This document shows, piece after piece, positions 36,559 through 46,864 of a stretch of 61,120 nt of DNA (position 1 is its first letter; each line of letters opens with the position of its first letter). The notes under the pieces are model-generated. The model saw only the letters and a program-made list of their open reading frames with translations, did no database searches and was not told the origin of the DNA. The DNA lies in NCBI RefSeq assembly GCF_030717945.1, contig NZ_JAVAIM010000001.1, positions 1 to 61,120 on the forward strand, given 5' to 3'. The stretch is from Qipengyuania profundimaris. GTDB taxonomy: Bacteria > Pseudomonadota > Alphaproteobacteria > Sphingomonadales > Sphingomonadaceae. The translations under genes and the position numbers were made by a program.

Positions 36559-39393
36559 ATGGCCGCTCAACCGCACCTCTATCTCGTCGATGGCTCCGCC
36601 TACATCTTTCGAGCCTACCATCGGCTGCCGCCGCTGACCGACCCGGAAGGCACTCCGGTCGGCGCTGTATACGGCTACACGACAATGTTGTGGAAGCTGG
36701 CCGAGGATCTCGACAAGGCCGACGGCCCGACGCATCTGGCGGTGGTCCTCGATAAATCGAGTTATTCCTTTCGCAACGAGATTTACGACCAGTACAAGGC
36801 CAATCGCCCCGATCCACCGGAGGACCTCGTCCCGCAATTCCCGCTGATCCGCGATGCCACCCGCGCCTTCAGCCTGCCCTGCATCGAGGAACCGGATGTC
36901 GAGGCAGACGACATGATCGCCTCCTACGCCCGCGCCGCGCAGGAGCAGGGCTGGAATGTAACGATCGTCAGTTCCGACAAGGATCTGATGCAGCTCGTCG
37001 GCGATAAAGACGGTGCGAAAATCGACATGCTCGACACGATGAAGAGCGCGCGCATCTATATCGAGGAGGTCGAGGAGAAGTTCGGCGTGCCACCCGAGAA
37101 GGTGGGCGACGTCCTCGCGCTGATGGGCGATTCGGTCGACAACATTCCCGGCATCTTCGGCGTCGGCCCGAAGACTGCGAGCAAGTTGATCGCGGAACAT
37201 GGCGACCTCTCGGCTGCACTCGATTCCGCGGAAAGCATGAAGAAGTCCAAGCTGAAGGAGCGCCTGATCGAGCATCGCGAGGATGCCGAACTCAGCCGGG
37301 TGCTCGTGACGCTGAAGGAGGATTGCGAACTGCCTGTCGCGCTCGACGACATGAAGCTGGATGGCGTACCGAGCGAACCTCTGGCCGCTTTCCTCGAAAA
37401 GCATGGCTTTACCAGCCTGCTGAAGCGCCTCGAAGCAGGCACCGGCAGCCCGACGCGTGCCAACGATCTCAATCCGGCGAAGCAGGACACGAAGGGCGCG
37501 GAAGCGAGCAGCGACGGCAATCGCCAGCCGCTGCCGGCCATGCCGGAGGTCGACCGGTCCGCCTATGAATGCGTGCAGACGATGGAGCGGCTGGAGCACT
37601 GGATCGAGCGCGCCAGGGCTGCGCGGCTGGTGGCGGTGGACACGGAAACCAGTTCGCTCGACTGCATGCAATGCGATCTCGTCGGCGTCAGCCTCGCGCT
37701 CGGTCCGAACGATGCCTGCTACATCCCGCTGCGGCACGGCGGGAGCGACATGTTCGCCGACAAGCCGGAGCAGATCGAGGTGTCGGCAGCGCTGGATGCC
37801 CTACGCCCGTTGCTCTCGGACGATGCCGTGCTCAAGGTGTTCCACAACGGGAAATACGACCTCAATGTCCTCGCGCGAAATGGCGTCGCGGTTCATCCGA
37901 TCGACGACACCATGGTCATCAGCTTCGATCTCGACGCCGGCCGCGCGCTCGACGGGATCGGCGGCGGGCACGGCATGGACGAGCTGGCCGAAAGACACCT
38001 CGGCCACAAATGCCTGACCTTCAAGGAGCTGTGCGGCACCGGCAAGAAGGCGATCCCCTTCGGCGAAGTCCCGCTCGACAAGGCGACCGAATATGCCGCC
38101 GAGGATGCCGACGTGACCTGGCGGTTGCACACCATACTCAAGCCCCGGCTGGCGACCGAAGGCGGGACGCGGGTTTATGAGCGGGTCGATCGCCCGCTCG
38201 TCCCGGTCGTCGCGCAGATGGAGCGCTATGGCATCAAGGTCGACCGCGCGCGGCTGGCCAAGCTGTCCGAGGAGTTCGCGAAGGAAATCGGCCGGCTCGA
38301 AGGCGAAATCCACGAGATCGCCGGGACCGAATTCACCGTCGGCAGCCCCAAGCAGCTCGGCGAGGTGTTGTTCGATACGCTCGGCTACAAGGGCGGCAAG
38401 AAGGGCAAAAGCGGCCAATATTCGACCGACCAGAGCGTGCTGGAGCGCCTGTCCGGCGAAGGGGCGGAGATCGCCGAGAAGGTGCTCGAATGGCGCCAGT
38501 TGGCGAAGCTCAAATCGACCTATACCGACGCGCTGCAGGAAGCGATCAATCCCGAAACCAGCCGCGTGCACACCAGCTACAGCCTGGTGGGCGCGCAGAC
38601 CGGGCGATTGTCCTCGACCGATCCGAACCTCCAGAACATCCCGATCCGTACCGAGATCGGCCGCCAGATCCGCGAGGCTTTCGTGGCCGAAGAGGGCAAC
38701 GTCCTGCTCGCAGCCGACTATTCGCAGATCGAGCTGCGCCTTGCCGCCCACATGGCGGACGTCCCGAGCCTGAAGGAAGCCTTCGAAGAGGGCGAGGACA
38801 TCCACTCGCGCACGGCGAAGGAGATGTTCGGCGAGGTCAATCGCGACACGCGCGGGCGGGCCAAGACGATCAACTTCGCCATCCTCTACGGAATTTCCCG
38901 CTGGGGCCTTGCGGGTCGGCTCGGCGTGGAGGCGGACGAGGCGCAGGACATGATCGACACCTATTTCCAGCGCTTTCCCGGCATCCAGCGCTACATCCTC
39001 GAAACCACCGAGCGGGTGCGCGAGCGCGGCTATTCGGAGACGCTCTTCGGCCGCAAGACATGGTTTCCGCGAATCAATTCCAAAAACCCGAACGAGCGGC
39101 AAGGCAGCGAACGCGCGGCGATCAATGCGCCGATCCAGGGGACCAGCGCCGATATCATCAAGCGCGCGATGGCCCGCATGATGCCCGCGCTGGAAGAGGC
39201 AGGCCTCGGCAATGTCCGCATGCTGCTGCAAGTGCATGACGAACTGGTCTTCGAACTGCCCGAAAGCGATCTCGACCAGGCCAAACCGGTGATAGAACGC
39301 GTCATGGCAGAGGCCGCGCAGCCTGCGGTCGAACTTACCGTGCCGCTGGGCGTCGAGATAGGCACCGGCAAGAGCTGGGGCGCAGCGCATTGA
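36559..39393 (+). CDS. polA: DNA polymerase I
   Basis: The 944-residue enzyme has all three domains. The 5'-3' exonuclease covers residues 1 to about 290 (LYLVDGSAYIFRAYHRLPPL; VEADDMIASYA). The 3'-5' proofreading exonuclease starts near 350 (VAVDTETSSLD). The polymerase has motif A ADYSQIELRL (Asp720), motif B RGRAKTINFAILYG and motif C VHDELVF (Asp894). Residues for proofreading seem present. It fills gaps and removes RNA primers in repair and replication. Its stop overlaps the TTG start of the sensor kinase gene. Confidence 0.97.
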   Translation: MAAQPHLYLVDGSAYIFRAYHRLPPLTDPEGTPVGAVYGYTTMLWKLAEDLDKADGPTHLAVVLDKSSYSFRNEIYDQYKANRPDPPEDLVPQFPLIRDATRAFSLPCIEEPDVEADDMIASYARAAQEQGWNVTIVSSDKDLMQLVGDKDGAKIDMLDTMKSARIYIEEVEEKFGVPPEKVGDVLALMGDSVDNIPGIFGVGPKTASKLIAEHGDLSAALDSAESMKKSKLKERLIEHREDAELSRVLVTLKEDCELPVALDDMKLDGVPSEPLAAFLEKHGFTSLLKRLEAGTGSPTRANDLNPAKQDTKGAEASSDGNRQPLPAMPEVDRSAYECVQTMERLEHWIERARAARLVAVDTETSSLDCMQCDLVGVSLALGPNDACYIPLRHGGSDMFADKPEQIEVSAALDALRPLLSDDAVLKVFHNGKYDLNVLARNGVAVHPIDDTMVISFDLDAGRALDGIGGGHGMDELAERHLGHKCLTFKELCGTGKKAIPFGEVPLDKATEYAAEDADVTWRLHTILKPRLATEGGTRVYERVDRPLVPVVAQMERYGIKVDRARLAKLSEEFAKEIGRLEGEIHEIAGTEFTVGSPKQLGEVLFDTLGYKGGKKGKSGQYSTDQSVLERLSGEGAEIAEKVLEWRQLAKLKSTYTDALQEAINPETSRVHTSYSLVGAQTGRLSSTDPNLQNIPIRTEIGRQIREAFVAEEGNVLLAADYSQIELRLAAHMADVPSLKEAFEEGEDIHSRTAKEMFGEVNRDTRGRAKTINFAILYGISRWGLAGRLGVEADEAQDMIDTYFQRFPGIQRYILETTERVRERGYSETLFGRKTWFPRINSKNPNERQGSERAAINAPIQGTSADIIKRAMARMMPALEEAGLGNVRMLLQVHDELVFELPESDLDQAKPVIERVMAEAAQPAVELTVPLGVEIGTGKSWGAAH

Positions 39394-40667
39394 GACAGCT
39401 TGCCAAGGCCCTCAAGCGCACGCGGCGCTGGCCGAATGCGATCATTCTTCTGGTCCTCTTCGGGGCGATGGTCGGGCTAATCTACCTCGTCTACCAGACC
39501 TTGGAGGCGGAACGCCGCCAACGCGAGCAGGCGACGCAGACTGCCGCCGTCGTGCGGGTTCTCGAAGAGATCGACCGCGCCGCATTGCGCGCCGAAACCG
39601 GCCAGCGCGGCTATATCATCACGCTCGATCGGCGATACCGATCTTCCTACGAGGAAGGCAGCGAGGAAATCGATCCGGCGCTCGATGAATTGCGGCGTCT
39701 GCTCGGGACCGAGATCACACCGCGCCAGGAAGAGCTGGTCGACCAGATCGACATGCTTGCCCGCCTGAAATTCGACGAGATGGAAGAGACGGTCGGGCTG
39801 GTGCAGGAGGGCCGACTGCTGGACGCTCGCCGCGCTGTGTTGTCCGACGAGGGGCAGGAAGCGATGGAGCGCCTGCGCCGCTCGCTCGACGAGATGCGGG
39901 AGATCGAACGGCAGATCCTTGGCGAACAGGCTGCGGACACCGCAAGGCTGGAGGCCCGCGTGCTGCCGTTGCTTGCCGGGCTGATCTTGTTGATCCTCGT
40001 CGCCATCCTGTTCGGCATGCGGGTGGTGTCGCGCGCTGCCCTGGCCGAAGCCCAGGCTGCCCAGGCCGCCGCCATCGGCGAAGCGCGCGACCGGGCCGAT
40101 CTCCTGGCGCGCGAACTCAACCACCGGGTCAAGAACCTGTTCGCAGTGGTCCTCGCGATCGTGCAGATGAGCGCGCGCGACAAGCCGGAAGCGAAAGAGG
40201 TCACCGACAGCATCGCCCAGCGTATTCGCGCATTGCTGACCGCACACGAAGTAAGCCAAGGCGAGCTGGAGCGGCCGGTGGCATCGCTTTACCAGCTCGT
40301 CGAAACCTCGCTCGCGCCCTATCGTTCGTCGTCTCAGGTTGCGGAGATCGAGGGGAACGAAGTTCTGCTGCCGGCCAAGCACGTCACCCCGCTCGGCCTG
40401 GTGCTGCACGAACTGACCACCAATGCCGTCAAATACGGCGCCTGGAGCGGCAAGGGGACGGTGCGGGTCAGCTGGGAGGAGCGCGACGGGCGCGTCTTCA
40501 TTACCTGGCGAGAGACGGGCAAAGCCATCGACGGCGAGCCCGATCGACGCGGCTTCGGCAGCATGCTGATGAACAGCGCGGCGCGCCAGTTCGGCGGCTG
40601 TGTCGAGCGCGAGTTCGGAGCCGACGGGCTTGTCGTCGATATCGACCTCCCGCTCGACGACGCCTGA
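39390..40667 (+). CDS. CHASE3 sensor histidine kinase, HWE/HisKA_2 type
   Basis: The 425-residue inner-membrane kinase has TM1 at 17-36, a periplasmic CHASE3-like helical domain (AETGQRGYIITLDRRYRSSY) and TM2 at 191-210. A short coiled coil and a HisKA_2/HWE dimerisation domain follow, with the phosphoacceptor His245 in ELNHRVKN. The ATPase domain (LHELTTNAVKYGAW) is complete. This kinase type often acts in the alphaproteobacterial general stress response or light sensing. The only start compatible with the full first helix is a TTG at 39390 that overlaps the polA stop. No response regulator is adjacent. Confidence 0.9.
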   Translation: MRQLAKALKRTRRWPNAIILLVLFGAMVGLIYLVYQTLEAERRQREQATQTAAVVRVLEEIDRAALRAETGQRGYIITLDRRYRSSYEEGSEEIDPALDELRRLLGTEITPRQEELVDQIDMLARLKFDEMEETVGLVQEGRLLDARRAVLSDEGQEAMERLRRSLDEMREIERQILGEQAADTARLEARVLPLLAGLILLILVAILFGMRVVSRAALAEAQAAQAAAIGEARDRADLLARELNHRVKNLFAVVLAIVQMSARDKPEAKEVTDSIAQRIRALLTAHEVSQGELERPVASLYQLVETSLAPYRSSSQVAEIEGNEVLLPAKHVTPLGLVLHELTTNAVKYGAWSGKGTVRVSWEERDGRVFITWRETGKAIDGEPDRRGFGSMLMNSAARQFGGCVEREFGADGLVVDIDLPLDDA

Positions 40668-40714
40668 CCGGTCGGGGTTGTCAGCCCGCGCGGCGGGTCA
40701 TAAGCGGTCGCCCA

Positions 40715-41794
40715 ATGCTTGAACGCTTCGACCCACGCAACTGGCCGATTTCCTACGAGGCCATGCTCGAGCATCTGATCGTGCTCGGCGGGTCGGTGGC
40801 GATTGCGCTGATCGTGCACTGGGTCGTGTTCGCCCTGCTTCGGCGGATAGTTCGCAAATCGTCAAGCCAAGTGGACGACATCGTTTTCGATACAGTCCGC
40901 CGCCCGCTGCGCTGGGCTATGGTTGGCTTCGCGATATCCGTCGCCGCGGAGAACGATGCGCTGGTCGGGCGCGGGTGGGACATCTTCGCATCCTTCATCG
41001 TTCCGGCGCTGGTCGGGTGGCTCGCGTTTGCCGCCGTAAAGGGCGCGGCGCTCGGCTACGAAAAACAGTCGCTCGAAAGCGAGGACCCGGTTGCCCAGCG
41101 CGGGCGGATGACGCGCATCGCGATACTGTCGCGCACCCTGCGCGTCGCGATCATCATCATCACGATCTCGCTGATCATGCTCAACATCCCCGGCGTGCGC
41201 GATGTGGGGACGACCATGCTGGCCTCCGCCGGTCTCGCCGCCCTCGCGGTCGGCGCAGCTGCCCAGCCCGCGCTCAAATCGCTGATCGCGGGCTTGCAAA
41301 TGGCGCTGACCCAGCCGCTGCGGATCGGCGACCTCGTCAAGGTCGACGGACAGGCAGGGCGAGTGGAGGAAATCCGCATGAGCTTCGTGACTGTCAGAAC
41401 CTGGGACGAACGGGTCCTCGTCGTGCCGACCAGCCGCTTTCTCGACCAGAGCTTCGAGAACTGGTCGCGCGTGAGCGAAAAACTCACGGCTCCGGTGATG
41501 CTGCATCTCGATCCGATTACGGAGATCACGCCGATCCGCGAGGAATTCGAGCGGTTCGTGACCAATCATCCGCTATGGGACGGGCGCAATCTCGCTTTGC
41601 AGATGACCGAAGCTTACCCCGAGAGCATCGAATTGCGCCTGGCAATGAGTTCGGCGACGATCGGCGATCTGTGGACGCTGCGCTGCGACGTGCGCGAGCA
41701 CATGCTCGGCTGGCTCAAGGAAAACCAGCCCGAAGCGCTGATCCGCCACCGGCTCGAAGTCGAGGCGGCGAACCAGCGCGTTACGGGCGGTTAG
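40715..41794 (+). CDS. Mechanosensitive channel, MscS family
   Basis: The 359-residue protein has four or five membrane helices (extra helices before the MscS core). The pore helix pattern is LASAGLAALAVGAAAQPALKSL, and the MscS beta domain follows (ITQPLRIGDLVKVDGQAGRV-like). It is longer at the N-terminus than the compact MscS at 23679-24530. It stands 47 bases after the kinase gene and its end overlaps the convergent cdc48 gene by four bases. Confidence 0.88.
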   Translation: MLERFDPRNWPISYEAMLEHLIVLGGSVAIALIVHWVVFALLRRIVRKSSSQVDDIVFDTVRRPLRWAMVGFAISVAAENDALVGRGWDIFASFIVPALVGWLAFAAVKGAALGYEKQSLESEDPVAQRGRMTRIAILSRTLRVAIIIITISLIMLNIPGVRDVGTTMLASAGLAALAVGAAAQPALKSLIAGLQMALTQPLRIGDLVKVDGQAGRVEEIRMSFVTVRTWDERVLVVPTSRFLDQSFENWSRVSEKLTAPVMLHLDPITEITPIREEFERFVTNHPLWDGRNLALQMTEAYPESIELRLAMSSATIGDLWTLRCDVREHMLGWLKENQPEALIRHRLEVEAANQRVTGG

Positions 41795-44136
41795 TCTGCA
41801 GCGTTTTCGCTGCCGTCGGCATCGACCTCGACGCCATGCTTCCGGTCGCGCGTCGGCTCGACCATCCCTTCGTGGATGAAGCCGATAGGCTGGATGTCGG
41901 CGGCGCGTTTCTTCAGCTCGCCGCGCATCTTCTTGTACTCCGCCTCCATCTTGCTGGTGACGGTCGCACGGCTGTCTTTCAGCGCCTCGGTGAAGTCGGC
42001 GGCGGTGACGTTCTGCACGTCCCCGCCCGCCCGCTGGAGCGCGTTAAGGCCCGCACGACGCACGACATCTTCGAGATCGGCTCCGGTAAAGCGCGCCGTC
42101 TCGCCTGCGACATCGGCGAGGCTGACATCCTCTGCCAGCGGCATGTCCTTGGTATGGATGCCGAGGATCTGCTCGCGCCCAGCCTTGTCCGGCGTACCGA
42201 CATAGACCAGCTCGTCGAAGCGACCCGGGCGTAGCAGCGCCGGATCGACCAGCGTCGGGCGATTGGTCGCGCCGATGACGACGACCGATTGCAGCTCTTC
42301 CAACCCGTCCATTTCGGCGAGGATGGTGTTGACGACACGGCCGGTGACCTGCGGTTCGCCCTGCCCCGACCCGCGGGCGGGCACGAGGCTGTCGATCTCA
42401 TCGATGAATACGACGCACGGGGCGACGGCACGCGCGCGTTTGAACATGCGGGCGATCTGCTGCTCGCTTTCGCCATACCATTTGCTCAGCAGGTCGGAGC
42501 TCTTCATCGAAATGAAGTTCGCTTCCGCTTCCTTGGCGACGGCCTTGGCCAGCAGCGTCTTGCCGGTGCCGGGAGGGCCATAGAGCAGGAACCCCTTGGC
42601 GGGACGGATCCCGAGCCTGTGGAAGGCATCCGGGTTCTTCATCGGAAGCTCGATACCTTCCTTCAGCTTCTCGATCGATTCGCCGACGCCGCCGATGTCG
42701 GACCAGCCGACATTGGGAACCTGGACCATCACCTCGCGCATGGCGCTGGGCTGGATGCGCTTCAGCGCGGAAAGGAAATCCTCGCGGCCGACGTAGAGCT
42801 CGTCGAGGACTTCGGGCGGTATGGTCCGCTCGTCGAGGTCGATCTTGGGCATGATCCGGCGCACGGCATCGATCGCCGCCTCGCGCGCCAGAGCAGCGAT
42901 ATCCGCGCCGACAAAGCCGTAAGTGCCCTTTGCCAGCTCGTTGAGGTCGACCTTGTCGCCCAGCGGCATGCCGCGCGTGTGGATGCCGAGAATTTCGCGG
43001 CGACCTTTTTCGTCGGGTACGCCGATGATGATCTCGCGGTCGAAGCGGCCCGGGCGGCGGAGCGCCTCGTCGATGGCATCCGGGCGGTTGGTCGCCGCGA
43101 TGACCACGAGATTGGAGCGCGCCTCCAGCCCGTCCATCAGCGTGAGCAGCTGGGCTACAAGGCGCTTTTCCGCCTCACCCGGCACGCGGTCGCGCTTGGG
43201 CGCGATCGAATCGATCTCGTCGATGAAGACGATGGCGGGGGCGGACTTGCTCGCCTGCTCGAACACTTCGCGCAGCGCCTTCTCGCTTTCGCCATAGCCC
43301 GAGCCCATGATTTCGGGGCCGTTGATGGTGAAGAAGTTGGCGTCGCTCTCATTCGCGACCGCCTGCGCCAGCCGCGTCTTGCCGGTTCCCGGCGGGCCAT
43401 GCAGCAATACGCCCTTGGGCGGATCGACGCCGAGGCGGGTGAACAGTTCGGGATAGCGCAGCGGCAGCTCAACCATCTCGCGCAGCTGCTGGATCGTCTC
43501 GCCCATGCCGCCGACGTCGTCGTAATTGATGATCGCGCGCGCATCGCGCGGCTGCTCGAATTCGGCGCGCAGCTCGACCTCGGTATTCTCGTCGATATGG
43601 ACGATGCCCTTGGGTGTGGTGGAGACGACGCTAAGGCGGATCTGGGTGAGCGCGTAGGCAGGCGCGTTGAACATACGGCGCACTTCCTGCGGCATGTTCT
43701 GCACCGGCTGCTGGCCAGTGGTGGCGACGAGATCGCCTGCAACCAGCGGCTTGCGGAAGAAATTGCGTTTGAGCGCCTGGGCCGGGCCCTGCAGCCGCAT
43801 CTCGCGCTGGGCCGGTGCGAATACCACGCGGGTGGCGGGGCGCGATTCGGCCACAGCAACCTTCACATGCTCGCCGGAGCCGACTTCGGCATTGCCCCGC
43901 TGCAGGCCGTCGAGGCGGATAACCTCGAGGCTCTGGTCCTCGTCATATGCGGGCATGGCGACGGCGGCGGTCGAACGCTTGCCGGTAATCTCGACGACAT
44001 CGCCTTCGGTGATGCCGAGCGCCTGGAAGGTGGTGCGCGGCATGCGGGCGATGCCCTGTCCGCTTTCCTCGTTCCGCGCGGCTGCTACCTGCAACCTGAC
44101 CGTCTTGTCCGCTAGTGCGGCGTCCGCATCTGCCAT
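41791..44136 (-). CDS. Cdc48/VAT-type double AAA+ ATPase
   Basis: The 781-residue protein has the full Cdc48 build. An N-terminal double-psi barrel domain covers residues about 12-190 ([20 protein letters not shown]). D1 AAA has Walker A at 247-254 and FIDEID at 304-309. D2 AAA has Walker A at 520-527 and a second FIDEID. Both have arginine-finger regions, and a charged tail follows. Cdc48/p97/VAT unfold and extract protein substrates in eukaryotes and archaea. In bacteria the family is patchy and little studied. It starts with an ATG at 44136 and is monocistronic. Confidence 0.9.
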   Translation of the reverse strand: MADADAALADKTVRLQVAAARNEESGQGIARMPRTTFQALGITEGDVVEITGKRSTAAVAMPAYDEDQSLEVIRLDGLQRGNAEVGSGEHVKVAVAESRPATRVVFAPAQREMRLQGPAQALKRNFFRKPLVAGDLVATTGQQPVQNMPQEVRRMFNAPAYALTQIRLSVVSTTPKGIVHIDENTEVELRAEFEQPRDARAIINYDDVGGMGETIQQLREMVELPLRYPELFTRLGVDPPKGVLLHGPPGTGKTRLAQAVANESDANFFTINGPEIMGSGYGESEKALREVFEQASKSAPAIVFIDEIDSIAPKRDRVPGEAEKRLVAQLLTLMDGLEARSNLVVIAATNRPDAIDEALRRPGRFDREIIIGVPDEKGRREILGIHTRGMPLGDKVDLNELAKGTYGFVGADIAALAREAAIDAVRRIMPKIDLDERTIPPEVLDELYVGREDFLSALKRIQPSAMREVMVQVPNVGWSDIGGVGESIEKLKEGIELPMKNPDAFHRLGIRPAKGFLLYGPPGTGKTLLAKAVAKEAEANFISMKSSDLLSKWYGESEQQIARMFKRARAVAPCVVFIDEIDSLVPARGSGQGEPQVTGRVVNTILAEMDGLEELQSVVVIGATNRPTLVDPALLRPGRFDELVYVGTPDKAGREQILGIHTKDMPLAEDVSLADVAGETARFTGADLEDVVRRAGLNALQRAGGDVQNVTAADFTEALKDSRATVTSKMEAEYKKMRGELKKRAADIQPIGFIHEGMVEPTRDRKHGVEVDADGSENAAD

Positions 44137-44238
44137 GTGGGCGATTTCCCTTCGTCCATTGTCGTAACCGGGCCTAGCTGGGAACTGGACCTCTTCGATG
44201 CAATGAACGAGCCCCTGCGAGAGGTCCGCAGCAGACAG

Positions 44239-44269
44239 AAAAAAGCCCGACTGGAAAACCAGTCGGGCT
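44239..44269 (-). terminator. Rho-independent terminator on the minus strand
   Basis: A perfect 11-bp stem (AGCCCGACTGG / CCAGTCGGGCT) with loop TTTT is followed, on the minus strand, by six U (bases 44244-44239). No minus-strand protein gene ends just upstream, so it must end a short untranslated transcript. Confidence 0.85.
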
Positions 44270-44340
44270 ATGAAAGTCTTGGGAGAGGATGCCTAAAAGG
44301 CACGCTCTATGTGCACTGCACCATCGGATTGTGCAAATGC
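44239..44340 (-). ncRNA. Candidate small regulatory RNA
   Basis: On the minus strand, ahead of the strong terminator at 44269-44239, two more short hairpins are seen: TGCAC-N9-GTGCA (44335-44317) and TGCC-N5-GGCA (44302-44290). A C/U-rich linker, CCUCUCCC (44288-44281), lies between the last hairpin and the terminator. A free CCUCUCCC is the kind of anti-Shine-Dalgarno stretch used by many alphaproteobacterial trans-acting sRNAs. The 5' end is an estimate. No open frame with a ribosome site fits here. Confidence 0.4.
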
Positions 44341-44472
44341 GAAAAGAACAAGCTGTGTTGCGCGGATCGCAACAGGTGCCTCGAACGAATCTTCAATGTC
44401 AGCTTACTCGCAATCGACGACCCTACGGCATGCAGGTGACAGGGCTTCGCGAAGCGGTTAAGCGCTCGGCTC

Positions 44473-45195
44473 ATGAACAAGCTCTATCCCGACGCCGCCG
44501 CCGCCCTCGACGGGCTTCTGAAGGACGACATGCTGATCGCCAGCGGAGGATTCGGCCTCTGCGGCATCCCCGAACGGTTGCTGGAGGCTATTCGCGATTC
44601 GGGCGTGAAGAACCTGACCTTCGCCAGCAACAATGCCGGCATCGACAATGAAGGCATCGGCATGCTGCTGCGCACGCAGCAGGTGAAGAAAATGATCTCC
44701 AGCTATGTCGGCGAGAACAAGGAGTTCGAACGGCAATTCCTCTCCGGCGAGCTGGAAGTCGAATTCTGCCCCCAAGGCACTCTCGCCGAACGCATGCGCG
44801 CCGGCGGTGCGGGCATCCCCGGCTTCTACACCAAGACCGGCGTCGGCACGCAGGTGGCCGAGGGCAAGGAGGTGAAGAAATTCGCCAACCGGGACGGGCA
44901 GATGGAAGAGTATATCCTCGAGCACGGCATCTTCGCCGATCTCGCCATCGTCAAGGCATGGAAGGCGGACGAAACCGGCAACCTCGTCTTCCGCAAGACC
45001 GCGCGCAACTTCAACCTGCCCGCCGCGACCTGCGGGAAGGCCTGCGTCGTCGAAGTCGAAGAAATCGTGCCGACCGGCAGCCTCGATCCGGACTGCATCC
45101 ATCTCCCGGGCGTCTACGTCCAGCGCATGATCGTGGGCGCGCCCTACGACAAGAAGATCGAATTCGTCACCACGCGCGAGCGGGAGACGGCATGA
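44473..45195 (+). CDS. scoA: 3-oxoacid CoA-transferase subunit A
   Basis: The 240-residue subunit of succinyl-CoA:3-ketoacid CoA transferase activates acetoacetate with CoA from succinyl-CoA in the cytoplasm. The family I motif IASGGFGLCGIPERLL is at the N-terminus, and AGGAGIPGFYTKTGVGT and NFNLPAATCGKACVVEVEEI follow. Length is normal. No strong ribosome site is visible before the ATG. Its stop overlaps the start of a HAD phosphatase gene, which separates it from scoB. Confidence 0.95.
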   Translation: MNKLYPDAAAALDGLLKDDMLIASGGFGLCGIPERLLEAIRDSGVKNLTFASNNAGIDNEGIGMLLRTQQVKKMISSYVGENKEFERQFLSGELEVEFCPQGTLAERMRAGGAGIPGFYTKTGVGTQVAEGKEVKKFANRDGQMEEYILEHGIFADLAIVKAWKADETGNLVFRKTARNFNLPAATCGKACVVEVEEIVPTGSLDPDCIHLPGVYVQRMIVGAPYDKKIEFVTTRERETA

Positions 45196-46139
45196 TGCGG
45201 AGCCTGCTCGTCACGGTTGCGGCGCTGGCGCTATCGGCCTGCGCCACGACGGTCGCGGAACCGGTCGCGCCGCAAGTCGCGGCGGATGTCCCGCCCTCTC
45301 TCCCGGCAGGAGAACGCGCCGCACCGGACGGGATGCGCTGGCTCTATGCCTCGGGCGAAGCGGCCGGTGCGTCGATCCAGACGTGGCGCCAACTGGCCGA
45401 TTATGCGATCGCCGTGAGCCGCCAGCGCAAGGTCCCGCAATCGGTTCCGATGGGCCTGCCCGATGTGCAAGGGGGCATCGGCACCCCGTCCTGCGTCGCT
45501 GCCGATGGCACGATGAAGCCCTTCGCCGCCGTCTTCGATGTCGACGAGACCGTGCTGCTCAACAATGGCTACGAGTACTGGGCGGCCTATTCGGGCAAAC
45601 CCTTCGTGCCCGAGGAATGGGCGCAATGGGCCGATGGCGGTGCCGGGATCGCCGCGCCGGTGCCGGGTGCCGTCACCGGCCTTCGCCGCCTGCGCGAAGC
45701 CGGGATCACGGTGATTTTCAATACCAACCGCAACAGCGAGAATGCTGCCGGGACCGCCGCCGCGATCGAGGCCGTCGGTGCCGGACCTGCCGTCCATCTC
45801 GACAACCTCTTCCTGCGCGGTGACGACGCCATGGGCAGCCGCAAGGACGGCCGCCGCGCGACCATCGCCGAGCGGTTCTGCGTCATCGCGCTCGCTGGCG
45901 ACAATCTCGGCGACTTCGCCGACGTCTTCAATGCCGACGAGGATGCGATCCAAGCCCGCCGCGCCATGGTCGCGCGCGGAGAATATGCACAGCTCTGGGG
46001 CAATGGCTGGTTCCTCATGCCCAACCCCGTTTACGGGGCATGGCAGAAAGGCTCGTTGGACGAGGTCTTCCCGCCGGAAACGCGTTGGATGCCGTCCGAC
46101 GCGAGCACCGCACCGAATATCATGAACGAAAGCGAATAA
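45192..46139 (+). CDS. HAD superfamily acid phosphatase lipoprotein (class IIIB)
   Basis: The 315-residue protein has a lipobox LSAC (Cys17) and the HAD nucleophile motif [11 protein letters not shown] (Asp116, Asp118). A conserved Trp-rich cap region and a late acidic motif (LAGDNLGDF) follow. This is the pattern of e(P4)-like outer-membrane acid phosphatases that release nucleosides from nucleotides. The ATG at 45192 overlaps the scoA stop (ATGA), with a second ATG next to it. It lies between scoA and scoB and has no obvious link to CoA transfer. Confidence 0.87.
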   Translation: MMRSLLVTVAALALSACATTVAEPVAPQVAADVPPSLPAGERAAPDGMRWLYASGEAAGASIQTWRQLADYAIAVSRQRKVPQSVPMGLPDVQGGIGTPSCVAADGTMKPFAAVFDVDETVLLNNGYEYWAAYSGKPFVPEEWAQWADGGAGIAAPVPGAVTGLRRLREAGITVIFNTNRNSENAAGTAAAIEAVGAGPAVHLDNLFLRGDDAMGSRKDGRRATIAERFCVIALAGDNLGDFADVFNADEDAIQARRAMVARGEYAQLWGNGWFLMPNPVYGAWQKGSLDEVFPPETRWMPSDASTAPNIMNESE

Positions 46140-46141
46140 GC

Positions 46142-46798
46142 ATGAGCGAGACCGCAGAAACAATCGGCTGGGACCGCAACCAGATGGCCGCCCGCGCCGC
46201 GCAGGAGCTGGAAGACGGCTATTACGTCAATCTCGGCATCGGTATCCCGACGCTGGTCGCCAACCATATTCCCGACGGCATGCATGTGACGCTGCAGAGC
46301 GAGAACGGCATGCTCGGCATCGGACCTTTCCCCTATGAAGGCGAGGAAGACGCCGACCTCATCAATGCCGGCAAGCAGACCATCAGCGAACTCGACCATA
46401 GCGCCTATTTCGACAGCGCGGCAAGCTTCGCCATGATCCGCGGCGGTCACATCGACCTTACCGTGCTCGGCGCGATGGAGGTGGCCCAGAACGGCGACAT
46501 CGCCAACTGGATGATCCCGGGCAAGATGATCAAGGGCATGGGCGGCGCGATGGACCTCGTCGCCGGAGTGAAGAAGATTATCGTGGTGATGGATCACACC
46601 GCCAAGGACGGCAGCCCGAAGTTCATTCCCGAATGCACCCTGCCGCTGACCGGTACCAACGTGGTCGACATGATCGTGACCAATCTCGCCGTGTTCCAGC
46701 GCCCCGATCACGACAGCCCTTTCAAGCTGATCGAGCTGGCACCGGGTGTGACGGCAGAGGAAGTCGCGGCGAAGACGACGGCGGAATACGTTTCGTAA
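46142..46798 (+). CDS. scoB: 3-oxoacid CoA-transferase subunit B
   Basis: The 218-residue subunit carries the catalytic Glu54 in [12 protein letters not shown], which forms the glutamyl-CoA intermediate. The N-terminal [15 protein letters not shown] and the [19 protein letters not shown] stretch are classic. With ScoA it forms the active enzyme. The ATG at 46142 lies two bases after the phosphatase stop, so the three genes are a single unit. Confidence 0.95.
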   Translation: MSETAETIGWDRNQMAARAAQELEDGYYVNLGIGIPTLVANHIPDGMHVTLQSENGMLGIGPFPYEGEEDADLINAGKQTISELDHSAYFDSAASFAMIRGGHIDLTVLGAMEVAQNGDIANWMIPGKMIKGMGGAMDLVAGVKKIIVVMDHTAKDGSPKFIPECTLPLTGTNVVDMIVTNLAVFQRPDHDSPFKLIELAPGVTAEEVAAKTTAEYVS

Positions 46799-46864
46799 CG
46801 CAACGGGACTTGCCAGCCCCGGTCCAATCTCGCACTCTCGCTCCCGAGAAATAGGGAGAGAGAT

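Larger units (their letters stand above)
44137..44472. other. Intergenic region between cdc48 and scoA
   Basis: The region is 336 bases long and holds the candidate sRNA and its terminator, plus the promoters of cdc48 (leftward) and scoA (rightward). Short open frames on the plus strand here lack good ribosome sites and protein-like composition. Nothing further was recognised in 44341-44472. Confidence 0.5.
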
